21,943 nucleotides of DNA from Candidatus Moranbacteria bacterium UBA1302. Its GTDB lineage: Bacteria; Patescibacteriota; Minisyncoccia; Moranbacterales; UBA1568. The position numbers were made by a program, and so were the translations under genes. The DNA is taken from positions 1 through 21,943 of the forward strand of contig DBUA01000032.1 in the NCBI GenBank assembly GCA_002307715.1. The letters run 5' to 3'. The notes below the pieces were generated by a model that did not search any database, had not been told where the DNA came from, and saw only the letters and a program-made list of their open reading frames with translations. Shown here one piece after another: positions 14,917 to 21,918 of this stretch; position 1 is the stretch's first letter; every line of letters starts with the position of its first letter.

Positions 14917-16356
14917 TCAGATTCTCTTGAAAAGCGGCTCGACCGTACCGGCCGCCAGCGCTTCGCTTATCTTTTTTGATGTCTCTGGCAGGAATGGTTC
15001 AAGACATCTTCCGATAAATCGTATTTCCTGAAGCAGTTGGCCCATCGTCACAGTGAAACGTTCAGGGTCAGTCTTCATAAGCTCCCATGGCTTCTCTTCG
15101 TCTATAAGCTTATTGGCTCCGCGCACCAGATTCCAAATGCTCTCAAGCGCTGAAACTATCTGATAGGATTCGAGAGCCGCCATGAGTTCCTCAGAAAGCT
15201 CGCGATCTTTGGCATCGCTCCAAGCCATACCGTTCAACTTCGCTGAGAGCTTGATCACTCGGGATACGAGATTACCGAGACCATTCGCAAGATCAGCATT
15301 ATACTTCTCGTCCATCTTGTCCCAAGAAATGTCGCCGTCTTTCGTATATGGCAAAGCCGTGAGCAGAAGATATCGTGTCCCATCAATGCCATATTTCTCC
15401 ACTAATTCTTCAGGATAAATGACATTTCCAAGCGATTTAGACATCTTCTGACCATTGATGGTGAGATACTCATGCGCATAAACAGCCGTCGGCAATGAGA
15501 GATGTGCGGAAAGAAGCATCGCTGGCCAATAAATAGCATGGAACCGGAGGATACCTTTGCCAATGATATGTACCCGTTCGCCACTGCCATTCCAGAATAT
15601 TTGATATGCCTCTCCGTCAGAAGCGTAATCAAGTGCCGTGATATAGTTCGACAAAGCGTCCACCCAAACATACATGATCTGACTCTCATCACCCGGCACC
15701 GGCACTCCCCAATGCTTCGCACGCGCGACCGAACGTGATATCGAAAAGTCTTCCAGCCCCATACGGATGAACGATAAGACTTCGTTCCGTCGATATTCTG
15801 GATAGATCCGCAACGCACCGCTCTCGATGAGCTTGAGAAGCCGTTCCTGATAGGCCGATAGACGGAAAAAATAATTCTCCTCCTCGACGATTTCCGGCTC
15901 CTTCTGATGATCCGGGCATTTCCCATCAACCAAGTCTTTTTCCTGTTTGAACTCCTCGCAACCGACACAATACAATCCGCGATATTTCTTCTTATAAATA
16001 TCCGCTGGATCAAACGCCGACCACATTTTCTGCGCTCCTGTGAAATGAAGCGGCTCGGTTGTACGTATGAAACGATCAAAAGACAGGTTAAGCGATTGCG
16101 CCAACCCCTGAAAAGCGCGAGCATTCTCCTCTACGAAAAGTGCTGTTGGTTTGCCAGCCTTCTCGGCCGCCTGAACATTCTTCAAGCTATTCTCATCGGA
16201 TCCAGTCAGAAAAAATGTTTGGTCACCCTGGAGACGATGGTAACGAGCAATGACATCGGTCAACACTTTTTCCGTCGCATGCCCCACGTGCGGCCGAGCA
16301 TTCACATAATCAATGGCTGTTGTAATATAAAATGGCTTATTTTCGGTATTTTTCAT
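14917..16356 (-). CDS. metG: Methionyl-tRNA synthetase
   Basis: This class I synthetase of 479 residues charges both initiator and elongator tRNA-Met. HVGH is at 23-26 in YVNARPHVGHATE and KMSKS at 304-308. A single zinc knuckle is formed by Cys130, Cys133, Cys147 and probably His150 (CVGC...CPDH), with His in place of the usual fourth Cys. The WVDALSNYITAL block and the anticodon-binding helical domain (near 350-470) are present. The C-terminal EMAP-like tRNA-binding domain is absent, so this is the short form. The preceding region carries a divergent plus-strand promoter. No convincing ribosome binding site precedes the ATG. tatD follows 5 bases downstream. Confidence 0.98.
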   Translation of the reverse strand: MKNTENKPFYITTAIDYVNARPHVGHATEKVLTDVIARYHRLQGDQTFFLTGSDENSLKNVQAAEKAGKPTALFVEENARAFQGLAQSLNLSFDRFIRTTEPLHFTGAQKMWSAFDPADIYKKKYRGLYCVGCEEFKQEKDLVDGKCPDHQKEPEIVEEENYFFRLSAYQERLLKLIESGALRIYPEYRRNEVLSFIRMGLEDFSISRSVARAKHWGVPVPGDESQIMYVWVDALSNYITALDYASDGEAYQIFWNGSGERVHIIGKGILRFHAIYWPAMLLSAHLSLPTAVYAHEYLTINGQKMSKSLGNVIYPEELVEKYGIDGTRYLLLTALPYTKDGDISWDKMDEKYNADLANGLGNLVSRVIKLSAKLNGMAWSDAKDRELSEELMAALESYQIVSALESIWNLVRGANKLIDEEKPWELMKTDPERFTVTMGQLLQEIRFIGRCLEPFLPETSKKISEALAAGTVEPLFKRI

Positions 16357-16365
16357 ACTATATTC

Positions 16366-16394
16366 TTGACAATACTATTTTTTAGGTGTATAAT
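16366..16394 (+). promoter_or_regulatory. Full-consensus promoter of the 51-residue membrane protein
   Basis: TTGACA (16366-16371), exactly 17 bases, then TATAAT (16389-16394): all 12 positions match sigma-70 consensus. The motif ATACTA occurs three times around it (16355, 16372, 16393). It starts only 10 bases from the metG start codon on the other strand. Confidence 0.92.
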
Positions 16395-16436
16395 ACTAAC
16401 CAATAGTACCTTTACATTTCTCTATAGGAGTATAGC

Positions 16437-16592
16437 ATGAATCCGCATGATATCAGCTGGAAACAAGCCCGGCACAATCTCGTAGTAAAAAAAATCCCCG
16501 CTCCCATCGGAGCTGTCATGTTTTTGGGGATGATCACCGGACTGATGGTCATCGGCGGATACATCGCCGAAATCCTCGCTCCTACGTTCTGA
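16437..16592 (+). CDS. 51-residue single-pass membrane protein, unknown
   Basis: This short gene begins MNPHDISWKQARHNLVVKKI and ends in APTF. It is preceded by TAGGAG at 16425-16430, 6 bases from the ATG. A basic amphipathic start is followed by one hydrophobic stretch of about 25 residues (from IGAVMFLGM to GGYIAEILA) with glycines spaced as in packed helices. The short tail is probably outside, if the positive-inside rule holds. The gene has a full-consensus promoter and a strong terminator, so it forms a complete one-gene unit and is likely highly expressed or tightly repressed. I recognise no family. It could be an accessory subunit of a membrane complex, a toxin-like peptide or a signalling peptide; nothing visible decides this. 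Confidence 0.8.
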   Translation: MNPHDISWKQARHNLVVKKIPAPIGAVMFLGMITGLMVIGGYIAEILAPTF

Positions 16593-16617
16593 TGCATCTG
16601 CATCTGAACAAACCTAC

Positions 16618-16653
16618 GAAGCCCACGTCAAAGACGTTCGGGCTTCTTTTTTT
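16618..16653 (+). terminator. Rho-independent terminator of the 51-residue gene
   Basis: GAAGCCC/GGGCTTC plus ACGTC/GACGT with a 2-base bulge, then seven T residues. The opposite strand has no proper T-tract, so it serves mainly the plus strand. Confidence 0.88.
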
Positions 16654-16692
16654 CTCAAAAATCCTACGCGTCTATCTCATTTCCTATGCAAC

Positions 16693-17391
16693 CTATTTCA
16701 TTCTATCTTTCTTCGCATCATATATAATCATCACAAACTCCCCCTTCACCTTGTCTGCGTTCTCCTGGTAATAGGCACGCATCTCGCCGACGGTACCGCG
16801 GCGGATCTCTTCAAACATCTTGGTCAACTCACGACCGACGATAACTTTCTTGTCAGACGTGAGCATTTCCAAAAGTTCGAGATTTTTCACGACGCGATGC
16901 ACAGATTCATAGTAAACGACCGGCATCTCGGCAGCAGCCACTTGTTTGAAGAATGTCTCACGACCTTTTTTGTGCGGCGGAAATCCAAGAAACAAAAATT
17001 CACGCATATCGATGCCAGCCACCGATATTATAGCCGCGAGCGCTGAAACGCCCGGAATCGGTACGACCCGGATACCCGCTGCCACCGCAAGCTCTACTAA
17101 GACATTGCCCGGATCAGAAAGTCCCGGCGTCCCGGCGTCTGTCACCAGCGCCAAACTTTCCCCCGCCGAAAGGCGTTCAATGAGCGTCGCAGCTTTCTTG
17201 GCATCGGTATGCTCATGGAATGACACAAGCGGTTTTCGGATATCGAAATGCATGAGGAGCTTGCCTGTCACGCGCGTATCCTCGGACAGTACGGCATCGA
17301 CACCCTTGAGTGTCTCAAGTGCTCGCAACGTGATATCGCCAAGATTCCCTATCGGTGTCGCTACTATGTACAATGTTCCTGATGCTGACAT
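16693..17391 (-). CDS. rsmI: 16S rRNA 2'-O-ribose C1402 methyltransferase
   Basis: RsmI methylates the 2'-OH of C1402 in the ribosomal decoding centre using S-adenosylmethionine. The tetrapyrrole-methylase fold motifs are clear: LYIVATPIGNLGDITLRAL at the N-terminus, LSEDTR, LVTDAGTPGLSDPG, PIPGVSAL and FLGFPP. With the ATG at 17391 the protein has 232 residues. A GTG at 17409 would extend it by 6 residues and overlap the upstream gene by 11 bases, so I prefer the ATG. It lies 7 bases after the PerM-family gene. The C-terminal domain is shorter than in E. coli (286 residues). It closes the glyQS-led block. Confidence 0.96.
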   Translation of the reverse strand: MSASGTLYIVATPIGNLGDITLRALETLKGVDAVLSEDTRVTGKLLMHFDIRKPLVSFHEHTDAKKAATLIERLSAGESLALVTDAGTPGLSDPGNVLVELAVAAGIRVVPIPGVSALAAIISVAGIDMREFLFLGFPPHKKGRETFFKQVAAAEMPVVYYESVHRVVKNLELLEMLTSDKKVIVGRELTKMFEEIRRGTVGEMRAYYQENADKVKGEFVMIIYDAKKDRMK

Positions 17392-17398
17392 ATGCGTC

Positions 17399-18433
17399 TT
17401 ATTCAACACTCCGCTTAACGAGGATATCTTCCACGAAAACAGAGAGTATCATCGTGACCGGTACGGAAAGGATGATACCAAGCGGACCACCAAGTTCTGA
17501 TCCAGCCAAGACAGCAATGATGAACACAACAGGATTGAGAGAAGCAGAACGCTTCATTACCTGTGGCGCAATGATATGAGCTTCGACCTGATGAGCGATG
17601 ATATAGAATGCCGTAGCCGCGATACCGAGCGATGGTGAAACAAGAAGTCCGACAAGCACCGCCGGAATAGCTGCCAATACTGGGCCGATATACGGCAATA
17701 TTTCCATCAATCCGCCAAAAAATGCGATGGCGAGAGCATATGGAACACCGAGAATAAGGAGTCCGACATAATACATTCCGAAAGCGAGCAGCATCAAAAG
17801 CGCTTGGCCATAAAGCCACTGACTCACTTTTCCCTGCATGCGTGAAGCGATTGAGATAGCTGTCGCATGATATTCTTTCGGCGTCAGCATGAGGAAAAAT
17901 TTCTCCATACCTTTCTCTTCAAGAGAAAGATACAGCGAGAGGAAAAAGAATCCTATAAGATGGATGAAGCTCTGGAATAGACTCACGGATGTAGCGAGCA
18001 AATCTGAAAACCATCCTGACACATCCGGAGCTCCCGTCATGCCGTGCGGCGGCTGTTCATTCGATGTGATCGATCCAAGCGGATCGAGATATGATCGAAG
18101 ACCCGAAAGGAAAGTATTCGCTTGATTGGTGTATGTCGGCCAATTCTTTAAAAACTCTTTGATTTCCGTGAGAAAAAGCGGCAAAAATACCGACAACACG
18201 AGCGCAACGAAAGCGAGAAGCACTGCATACGCTATAATGACTGCCACGGTACGCGAAACACCTATGCGCTGGATACGATTGATGGCCGGAGAAACCGCTG
18301 CGGCTGTCAACACGGCGAATAACACCAAAAACACGACGTCTTTGACAAGATACAATACATATAATCCTGCCACGATAAACAGCATTCTCAGAAGAAGCTT
18401 CGTTCCGATTTCTACTCCTTGCTGTACCAGCAT
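17399..18433 (-). CDS. AI-2E/PerM-family membrane transporter
   Basis: This polytopic protein of 344 residues, counted from the ATG at 18433, has about seven or eight hydrophobic segments. The family core is PYALAIAFFGGLMEILPYIGPVLAAIPA in the C-terminal half, then QVEAHIIAPQVMKRSASLNPVVF and GGPLGIILSVPV. The hydrophilic loop near residues 90-150 is also normal. Members are reported as AI-2 exporters, Na+/H+ antiporters or permeases, and the substrate cannot be read here. The frame remains open to a TTG at 18490 that would overlap the peptidase gene by 11 bases. The extra 19 residues look unlike the family start, so I prefer 18433, though no Shine-Dalgarno sequence decides it. Confidence 0.92.
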   Translation of the reverse strand: MLVQQGVEIGTKLLLRMLFIVAGLYVLYLVKDVVFLVLFAVLTAAAVSPAINRIQRIGVSRTVAVIIAYAVLLAFVALVLSVFLPLFLTEIKEFLKNWPTYTNQANTFLSGLRSYLDPLGSITSNEQPPHGMTGAPDVSGWFSDLLATSVSLFQSFIHLIGFFFLSLYLSLEEKGMEKFFLMLTPKEYHATAISIASRMQGKVSQWLYGQALLMLLAFGMYYVGLLILGVPYALAIAFFGGLMEILPYIGPVLAAIPAVLVGLLVSPSLGIAATAFYIIAHQVEAHIIAPQVMKRSASLNPVVFIIAVLAGSELGGPLGIILSVPVTMILSVFVEDILVKRSVE

Positions 18434-18479
18434 ATGTTTTCTGCATGAAACGATGAACCGAAGAGCGGACTCATGCGTA

Positions 18480-19754
18480 TCATGATTCAAGATTCAATAA
18501 TTTCCTCACTCTCATTTCTGATACTTTCGGTCCGATGACCGCCAGATTAAGCTTCTTATTCACGAAGATATCCTTCGCAACGCGAAGCACGTCGTCCGCC
18601 GTCACTTTATCAATCGCCTTCATGCGCTCCTTCGGCAGGATGATCTCATGCCGGAGCGTCTCCTGAGTCACCAGGTAACCGACGATATCGTCCGACCCCT
18701 CAAGTCCCAGTGCAAAGTGGCCCTTGATATTCTCCTTGGCACGAGAGAGTTCCTCGGCGCTCACCAACTCCCTCGCAATCTTCTTGTATTCACTGAGGAT
18801 GACCGCAAGCGCCTTCTCGAAATTCTCATGCTCTACACCGCACTGCGTCGCAAGATAACCGGCGTCGTGATACGTATCGACCGAAGTCGAGACATGGTAC
18901 GCCAACCCGCGGCGCTCACGCACCTCAATGAAGAGCCGTGACGACATGTTGCCACCCAAGATATTCGAGAGCACGGCAAGCGCGAACCGATCTTTGTGAT
19001 CCATATCGTATGCCCGCACACCGACAATCATATGTGTCTGATCAGTCTTCTTGGCATACACCGAGATTTCCGGCTTGGTCTGGACTTCCTTCACCTTCTT
19101 GAAGGCTGGGCGCTTGCCTGTCCGAATACCAGCAAAATGCTGTTCGATCTCCTTCTTCACTTTCTTCGGATCAATCTTGCCCGCGACACCGACGACGACG
19201 TTATCCGCCGTATAGCCGCGATTCAGGTACTTGATGAAGTCAGCACGTTTGAAAGATTTGATATTCTCCTTAGGTCCCAAAATCTCCCGACCAAGCGGCT
19301 GCTCGCCATAAAGAAGCTTCTCGAAATGCTCCGAGACGCGACGCGCCGGCATATCCTCGTACATGTTGATCTCCTGGAGAATCGTCCCCTTCTCACGTTC
19401 GATCTCCTCTTGCGGCAGCTTCGAGTGAAGGAAGATATCTGATACGACGTCGAGTGCGGTCTCCCAGTGATGTGCCTCGACTTTAGCATAATACGCCGTG
19501 TGGTCCTTGGCGGTATAGGCATTGTACTCAGCGCCGATCGCATCGAGCTCACGCGAGATATCAAAGGTGTTCGGGCGATGCTCCGTCCCCTTGAACATCA
19601 TGTGCTCGAGGAAGTGCGCCAGGCCGTTCTCTTTTTCTGTCTCATAGCGCGACCCGACGCCGGTCATCACGATCACTGTGGCCGTCTCTGTCTCCTGCAT
19701 CGGCGCGAGAATGACCCGCAGCCCGCTCTTTAAGGTAAGTTTCTGGTATTTCAT
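18480..19754 (-). CDS. M16-family (pitrilysin/processing-peptidase-like) zinc protease
   Basis: This 424-residue protein has the inverted zinc motif HFLEH (His47, Glu50, His51). The third ligand is Glu128 in LQEINMYED, exactly 76 residues after His51, as the M16 pattern requires. The C-terminal half carries the RRGLAYHVST segment that completes the clamshell active site. The size fits the single-chain bacterial PqqL/YmxG-like group that dimerises. There is no signal peptide, so it is probably cytoplasmic. Its substrates are unknown. It starts 3 bases after glyQS and has no own promoter that I can see. Confidence 0.95.
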   Translation of the reverse strand: MKYQKLTLKSGLRVILAPMQETETATVIVMTGVGSRYETEKENGLAHFLEHMMFKGTEHRPNTFDISRELDAIGAEYNAYTAKDHTAYYAKVEAHHWETALDVVSDIFLHSKLPQEEIEREKGTILQEINMYEDMPARRVSEHFEKLLYGEQPLGREILGPKENIKSFKRADFIKYLNRGYTADNVVVGVAGKIDPKKVKKEIEQHFAGIRTGKRPAFKKVKEVQTKPEISVYAKKTDQTHMIVGVRAYDMDHKDRFALAVLSNILGGNMSSRLFIEVRERRGLAYHVSTSVDTYHDAGYLATQCGVEHENFEKALAVILSEYKKIARELVSAEELSRAKENIKGHFALGLEGSDDIVGYLVTQETLRHEIILPKERMKAIDKVTADDVLRVAKDIFVNKKLNLAVIGPKVSEMRVRKLLNLES

Positions 19755-19757
19755 ACT

Positions 19758-21176
19758 TTATTTCAGATTCTTAGCAAAATAATCTTTCAGCTCGGCGACC
19801 GGGATGCGGACCTGTTCCATCGTATCGCGATCACGAACCGTGACGGTATCTTTGAGTGAAGCATCCTCTTCACCCAAAGTATCAAAATCGACGGTTACGC
19901 AGTACGGCGTGCCAATCTCGTCCTGGCGGCGGTAGCGCTTGCCCACGTTGCCGTTATCATCGAACTCACACTGCCATTCTTGCTTCAACATATCGTAGAC
20001 CTCGCGCGCCTTGGCTACGAGCTCCGGCTTATTCTTGAGAAGCGGAAAGACCGCGACCTTGACCGGTGCAAGACTTTTTGGGAACTTCATCACCGTGCGC
20101 ACGTCTCCTTCCTTCACTTCCTCCTCCGTATAGGCATTGTCGAGCACCATGAGGAACAAGCGTGCCAGACCGACAGATGTCTCCATGATGTGCGGGATGA
20201 AACGTTCATTCGTCTTCTCATCGAAATATGTAAGATCATCGCCAGAAAACTTGCTGTGCTGTGAGAGATCCCAATCGCCGCGCGCGTGGATACCCTCTAC
20301 TTCTTTGAAACCGCCAAGCGACGCATAGTCATACTCGATATCATAGGCCTCGGACGCATAGTGTGCGAGCTTCTCATGCTTGTGAAAACGGATCTTATCT
20401 TCGGGAATACCGAGCAGCGCATACCATGTCCACCTGGATTGTTTCCATTCCTCGTATTTCTCCTTGGTCATCGACGGATGATGGAAGTACTGCATCTCCA
20501 TCTGCTCGAACTCGCGGGTACGGAAGATGAACTGCCGCGCCACAATCTCATTACGAAATGCCTTGCCAACCTGCGCGATACCGAACGGGAGCTTCACACG
20601 AGCGGAATTGACGGTGTTCTTGTATTCGAGATAGATGCCGCCGCATGTCTCTGGGCGGAGATACACCACGTTCTCCTCGGAGAGCGCTTCAGTCGGCGAG
20701 CCGAGGTTGGACTTCACCATGAGCGAGAAGACCTTCGCATCCGTCAAATCCCTGCTGCCGCAATTGGAGCACTTGAGCTTGCCCGCTTCACGAAGCTTCC
20801 CAAGCTCGGCATTGATAAACTCAATCGTCGCTTTGTCCGCATCGATGCCGAAATCCTCGAGCAGATGATCAGCCCGGAAGCGCGCCTTGCACTGCCGACA
20901 GTCCACCTGCGGATCATTGAAGCCGTCCACGTGCCCGGAAGCCTTCCAGGCCATCGGATGCATGAAGATAGCGCTATCGAGACCCACGACATCGTCGCGA
21001 AGCTGTACCATAGCCTTCCACCACAAGTCGCGGATATTGTTCTTAAGGAGCGTACCATAATGGCCGTAGTCATAGATTGCTCCGAAACCGCCATAGATCT
21101 CGGACGACGGGAACACGAACCCGCGCCGCTTGGCGAGCGATACGATTTTCTCAAAAACGTCATTCTTCTCAGACAT
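19758..21176 (-). CDS. glyQS: Glycyl-tRNA synthetase, alpha2 single-chain type
   Basis: This class II synthetase of 472 residues is of the eukaryote/archaea/Gram-positive type, not the alpha2beta2 form. The N-terminus RGFVFPSSEIYGGFGAIYDYG is diagnostic. Two CxxC pairs (Cys93/Cys96 and Cys136/Cys139) form a possible zinc site in the insertion. Motif 2 is around FRNE (207-210) and RTREFEQMEM, motif 3 is ETSVGLARLFLMVL, and an anticodon-binding domain follows (VKVAVFPLL onward). The usual PETAQGIF loop reads PETCGGIY at 175-182, with Cys-Gly in place of Ala-Gln. It leads the block, under a promoter whose -10 overlaps a divergent one. Bases 20951-20975, inside residues 67-75, recur exactly at the window end. 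Confidence 0.98.
   Translation of the reverse strand: MSEKNDVFEKIVSLAKRRGFVFPSSEIYGGFGAIYDYGHYGTLLKNNIRDLWWKAMVQLRDDVVGLDSAIFMHPMAWKASGHVDGFNDPQVDCRQCKARFRADHLLEDFGIDADKATIEFINAELGKLREAGKLKCSNCGSRDLTDAKVFSLMVKSNLGSPTEALSEENVVYLRPETCGGIYLEYKNTVNSARVKLPFGIAQVGKAFRNEIVARQFIFRTREFEQMEMQYFHHPSMTKEKYEEWKQSRWTWYALLGIPEDKIRFHKHEKLAHYASEAYDIEYDYASLGGFKEVEGIHARGDWDLSQHSKFSGDDLTYFDEKTNERFIPHIMETSVGLARLFLMVLDNAYTEEEVKEGDVRTVMKFPKSLAPVKVAVFPLLKNKPELVAKAREVYDMLKQEWQCEFDDNGNVGKRYRRQDEIGTPYCVTVDFDTLGEEDASLKDTVTVRDRDTMEQVRIPVAELKDYFAKNLK
20951..20975. repeat. 25-base segment repeated at the window end (copy 1, inside glyQS)
   Basis: Identical over 25 bases, in the same orientation, to 21919-21943. Here it is normal glyQS coding sequence (SAIFMHPM). 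Confidence 0.97.
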
Positions 21177-21205
21177 ATAATGGAATGATTACGATTTTTG
21201 CTTTA

Positions 21206-21234
21206 TTGACACGATTCTCTACCTATAGTATAAC
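21206..21234 (+). promoter_or_regulatory. Plus-strand promoter of the 112-residue gene
   Basis: TTGACA (21206-21211), a 17-base spacer and TATAAC (21229-21234). The predicted start is near 21241, giving a leader of about 215 bases. Confidence 0.75.
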
Positions 21235-21255
21235 GTGAAACAGTACCTTCAACAA
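21227..21255 (-). promoter_or_regulatory. glyQS: glyQS promoter
   Basis: TTGTTG (21250-21255), a 17-base spacer and TATACT (21227-21232) on the minus strand, with a predicted start near 21220 and a leader of about 45 bases. Its -10 box overlaps the plus-strand -10 box by four bases. Confidence 0.5.
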
Positions 21256-21258
21256 TCA

Positions 21259-21288
21259 TCGGATGATACTACATATCCGGTTTTTTTT
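21259..21288 (+). terminator. Early terminator-like hairpin in the leader (possible attenuator)
   Basis: CGGAT/ATCCG (21260-21264 and 21275-21279, 10-base loop, extendable by one T-G pair) followed by eight T residues, starting about 18 bases after the predicted transcription start. An overlapping ATCAT/ATGAT hairpin (21255-21259 with 21263-21267) would exclude it. Confidence 0.5.
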
Positions 21289-21330
21289 CAATCCCAGCAA
21301 ACGGAGGATACCATAGAACCGGCTCATGCC

Positions 21331-21350
21331 GATCTTTTCTCGAAAAGATC
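21331..21350 (+). promoter_or_regulatory. Perfect 8-bp leader hairpin
   Basis: GATCTTTT and AAAAGATC enclose a CTCG tetraloop in the long leader of the 112-residue gene. No T-tract follows, so it is a structure or RNA-processing element rather than a terminator. A 10-base palindrome (AGCTCGAGCT) follows at 21367-21376. Confidence 0.5.
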
Positions 21351-21455
21351 GTGGATGGGAATAACTAGCTCGAGCTCAGTTTTCTCATCATCATCATTTT
21401 TGGCATATTCAGCGCTGCATAAATCATGCACCGCAAACAATCGAAAGGAAATTTC

Positions 21456-21794
21456 ATGGCCGATACGACGCCTGACCAAAAGTGGCAGATACCCGCTGAG
21501 CTCATACGCTTCGCCGAAACTGTCATCCCCTTCTCACCAAGCTTTGATGATTTCATTCGCGATATGCTTCCGAAAGAGCAAGCGCTCATCGAGACCCTCG
21601 CCACGCACCAGTTCACGGCCGGTCATCTCGAGACGGTTCATCACAGGCTCAAACATGAAGTCTTCTGCGAACTGAACAATATCATCGATGCCTTCACGAT
21701 TAATGAGCTCACCGACAAAGCCCATCTTGCCAAGGCCATCGGCATCCTTGCGCTCCGTTGCCATGATGCGGAAAACGAAGCACCCATCGTCTGA
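21456..21794 (+). CDS. 112-residue helical protein, unknown function
   Basis: I do not recognise this protein, which begins MADTTPDQKWQIPAELIRFA. The start at 21456 is set by AAAGGAA at 21444-21450, 5 bases upstream; an in-frame ATG at 21426 lacks such a site. The chain is mostly predicted helix (FDDFIRDMLPKEQALIETLA, HLETVHHRLKHEVFCELNNI, INELTDKAHLAKAIGILAL), mildly acidic and soluble. It has two cysteines, no signal peptide and no membrane segment. It is transcribed alone on the plus strand from a good promoter through an unusually long leader and ends at its own terminator. The leader and the promoter shared with glyQS suggest regulation, possibly tied to translation status; that is inference. 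Confidence 0.78.
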   Translation: MADTTPDQKWQIPAELIRFAETVIPFSPSFDDFIRDMLPKEQALIETLATHQFTAGHLETVHHRLKHEVFCELNNIIDAFTINELTDKAHLAKAIGILALRCHDAENEAPIV

Positions 21795-21813
21795 CGGCTA
21801 CGCCCGTCAAATC

Positions 21814-21850
21814 AAAAGCGCCCCTCCACGGAAGGACGCTTTTTTCTTTT
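21814..21850 (+). terminator. Terminator of the 112-residue gene
   Basis: AAAAGCG/CGCTTTT with an inner TCC/GGA pairing, followed by TTTTTTCTTTT. A small GACGG/CCGTC hairpin precedes it at 21793-21808. Confidence 0.8.
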
Positions 21851-21918
21851 TCTTACACCTACCGCAATCGCTCCATGAACCGAGTATAAAAAACGGAGAT
21901 GTGAAGTGAGACGAATCA

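Noticed and set aside
20286..21188. Plus-strand open frame of 300 codons
   Set aside because: Fully antisense to glyQS, whose family motifs are unmistakable; no ribosome site or promoter fits.
21235..21455. T-box or glycine riboswitch in the leader next to glyQS
   Set aside because: The leader is on the opposite strand to glyQS, and no T-box bulge or tandem glycine aptamer core is visible.
21235..21675. Plus-strand open frame of 146 codons starting with GTG
   Set aside because: Serine- and arginine-rich with no ribosome site, begins right at the expected promoter start, and overlaps the better-supported gene at 21456 in another frame.
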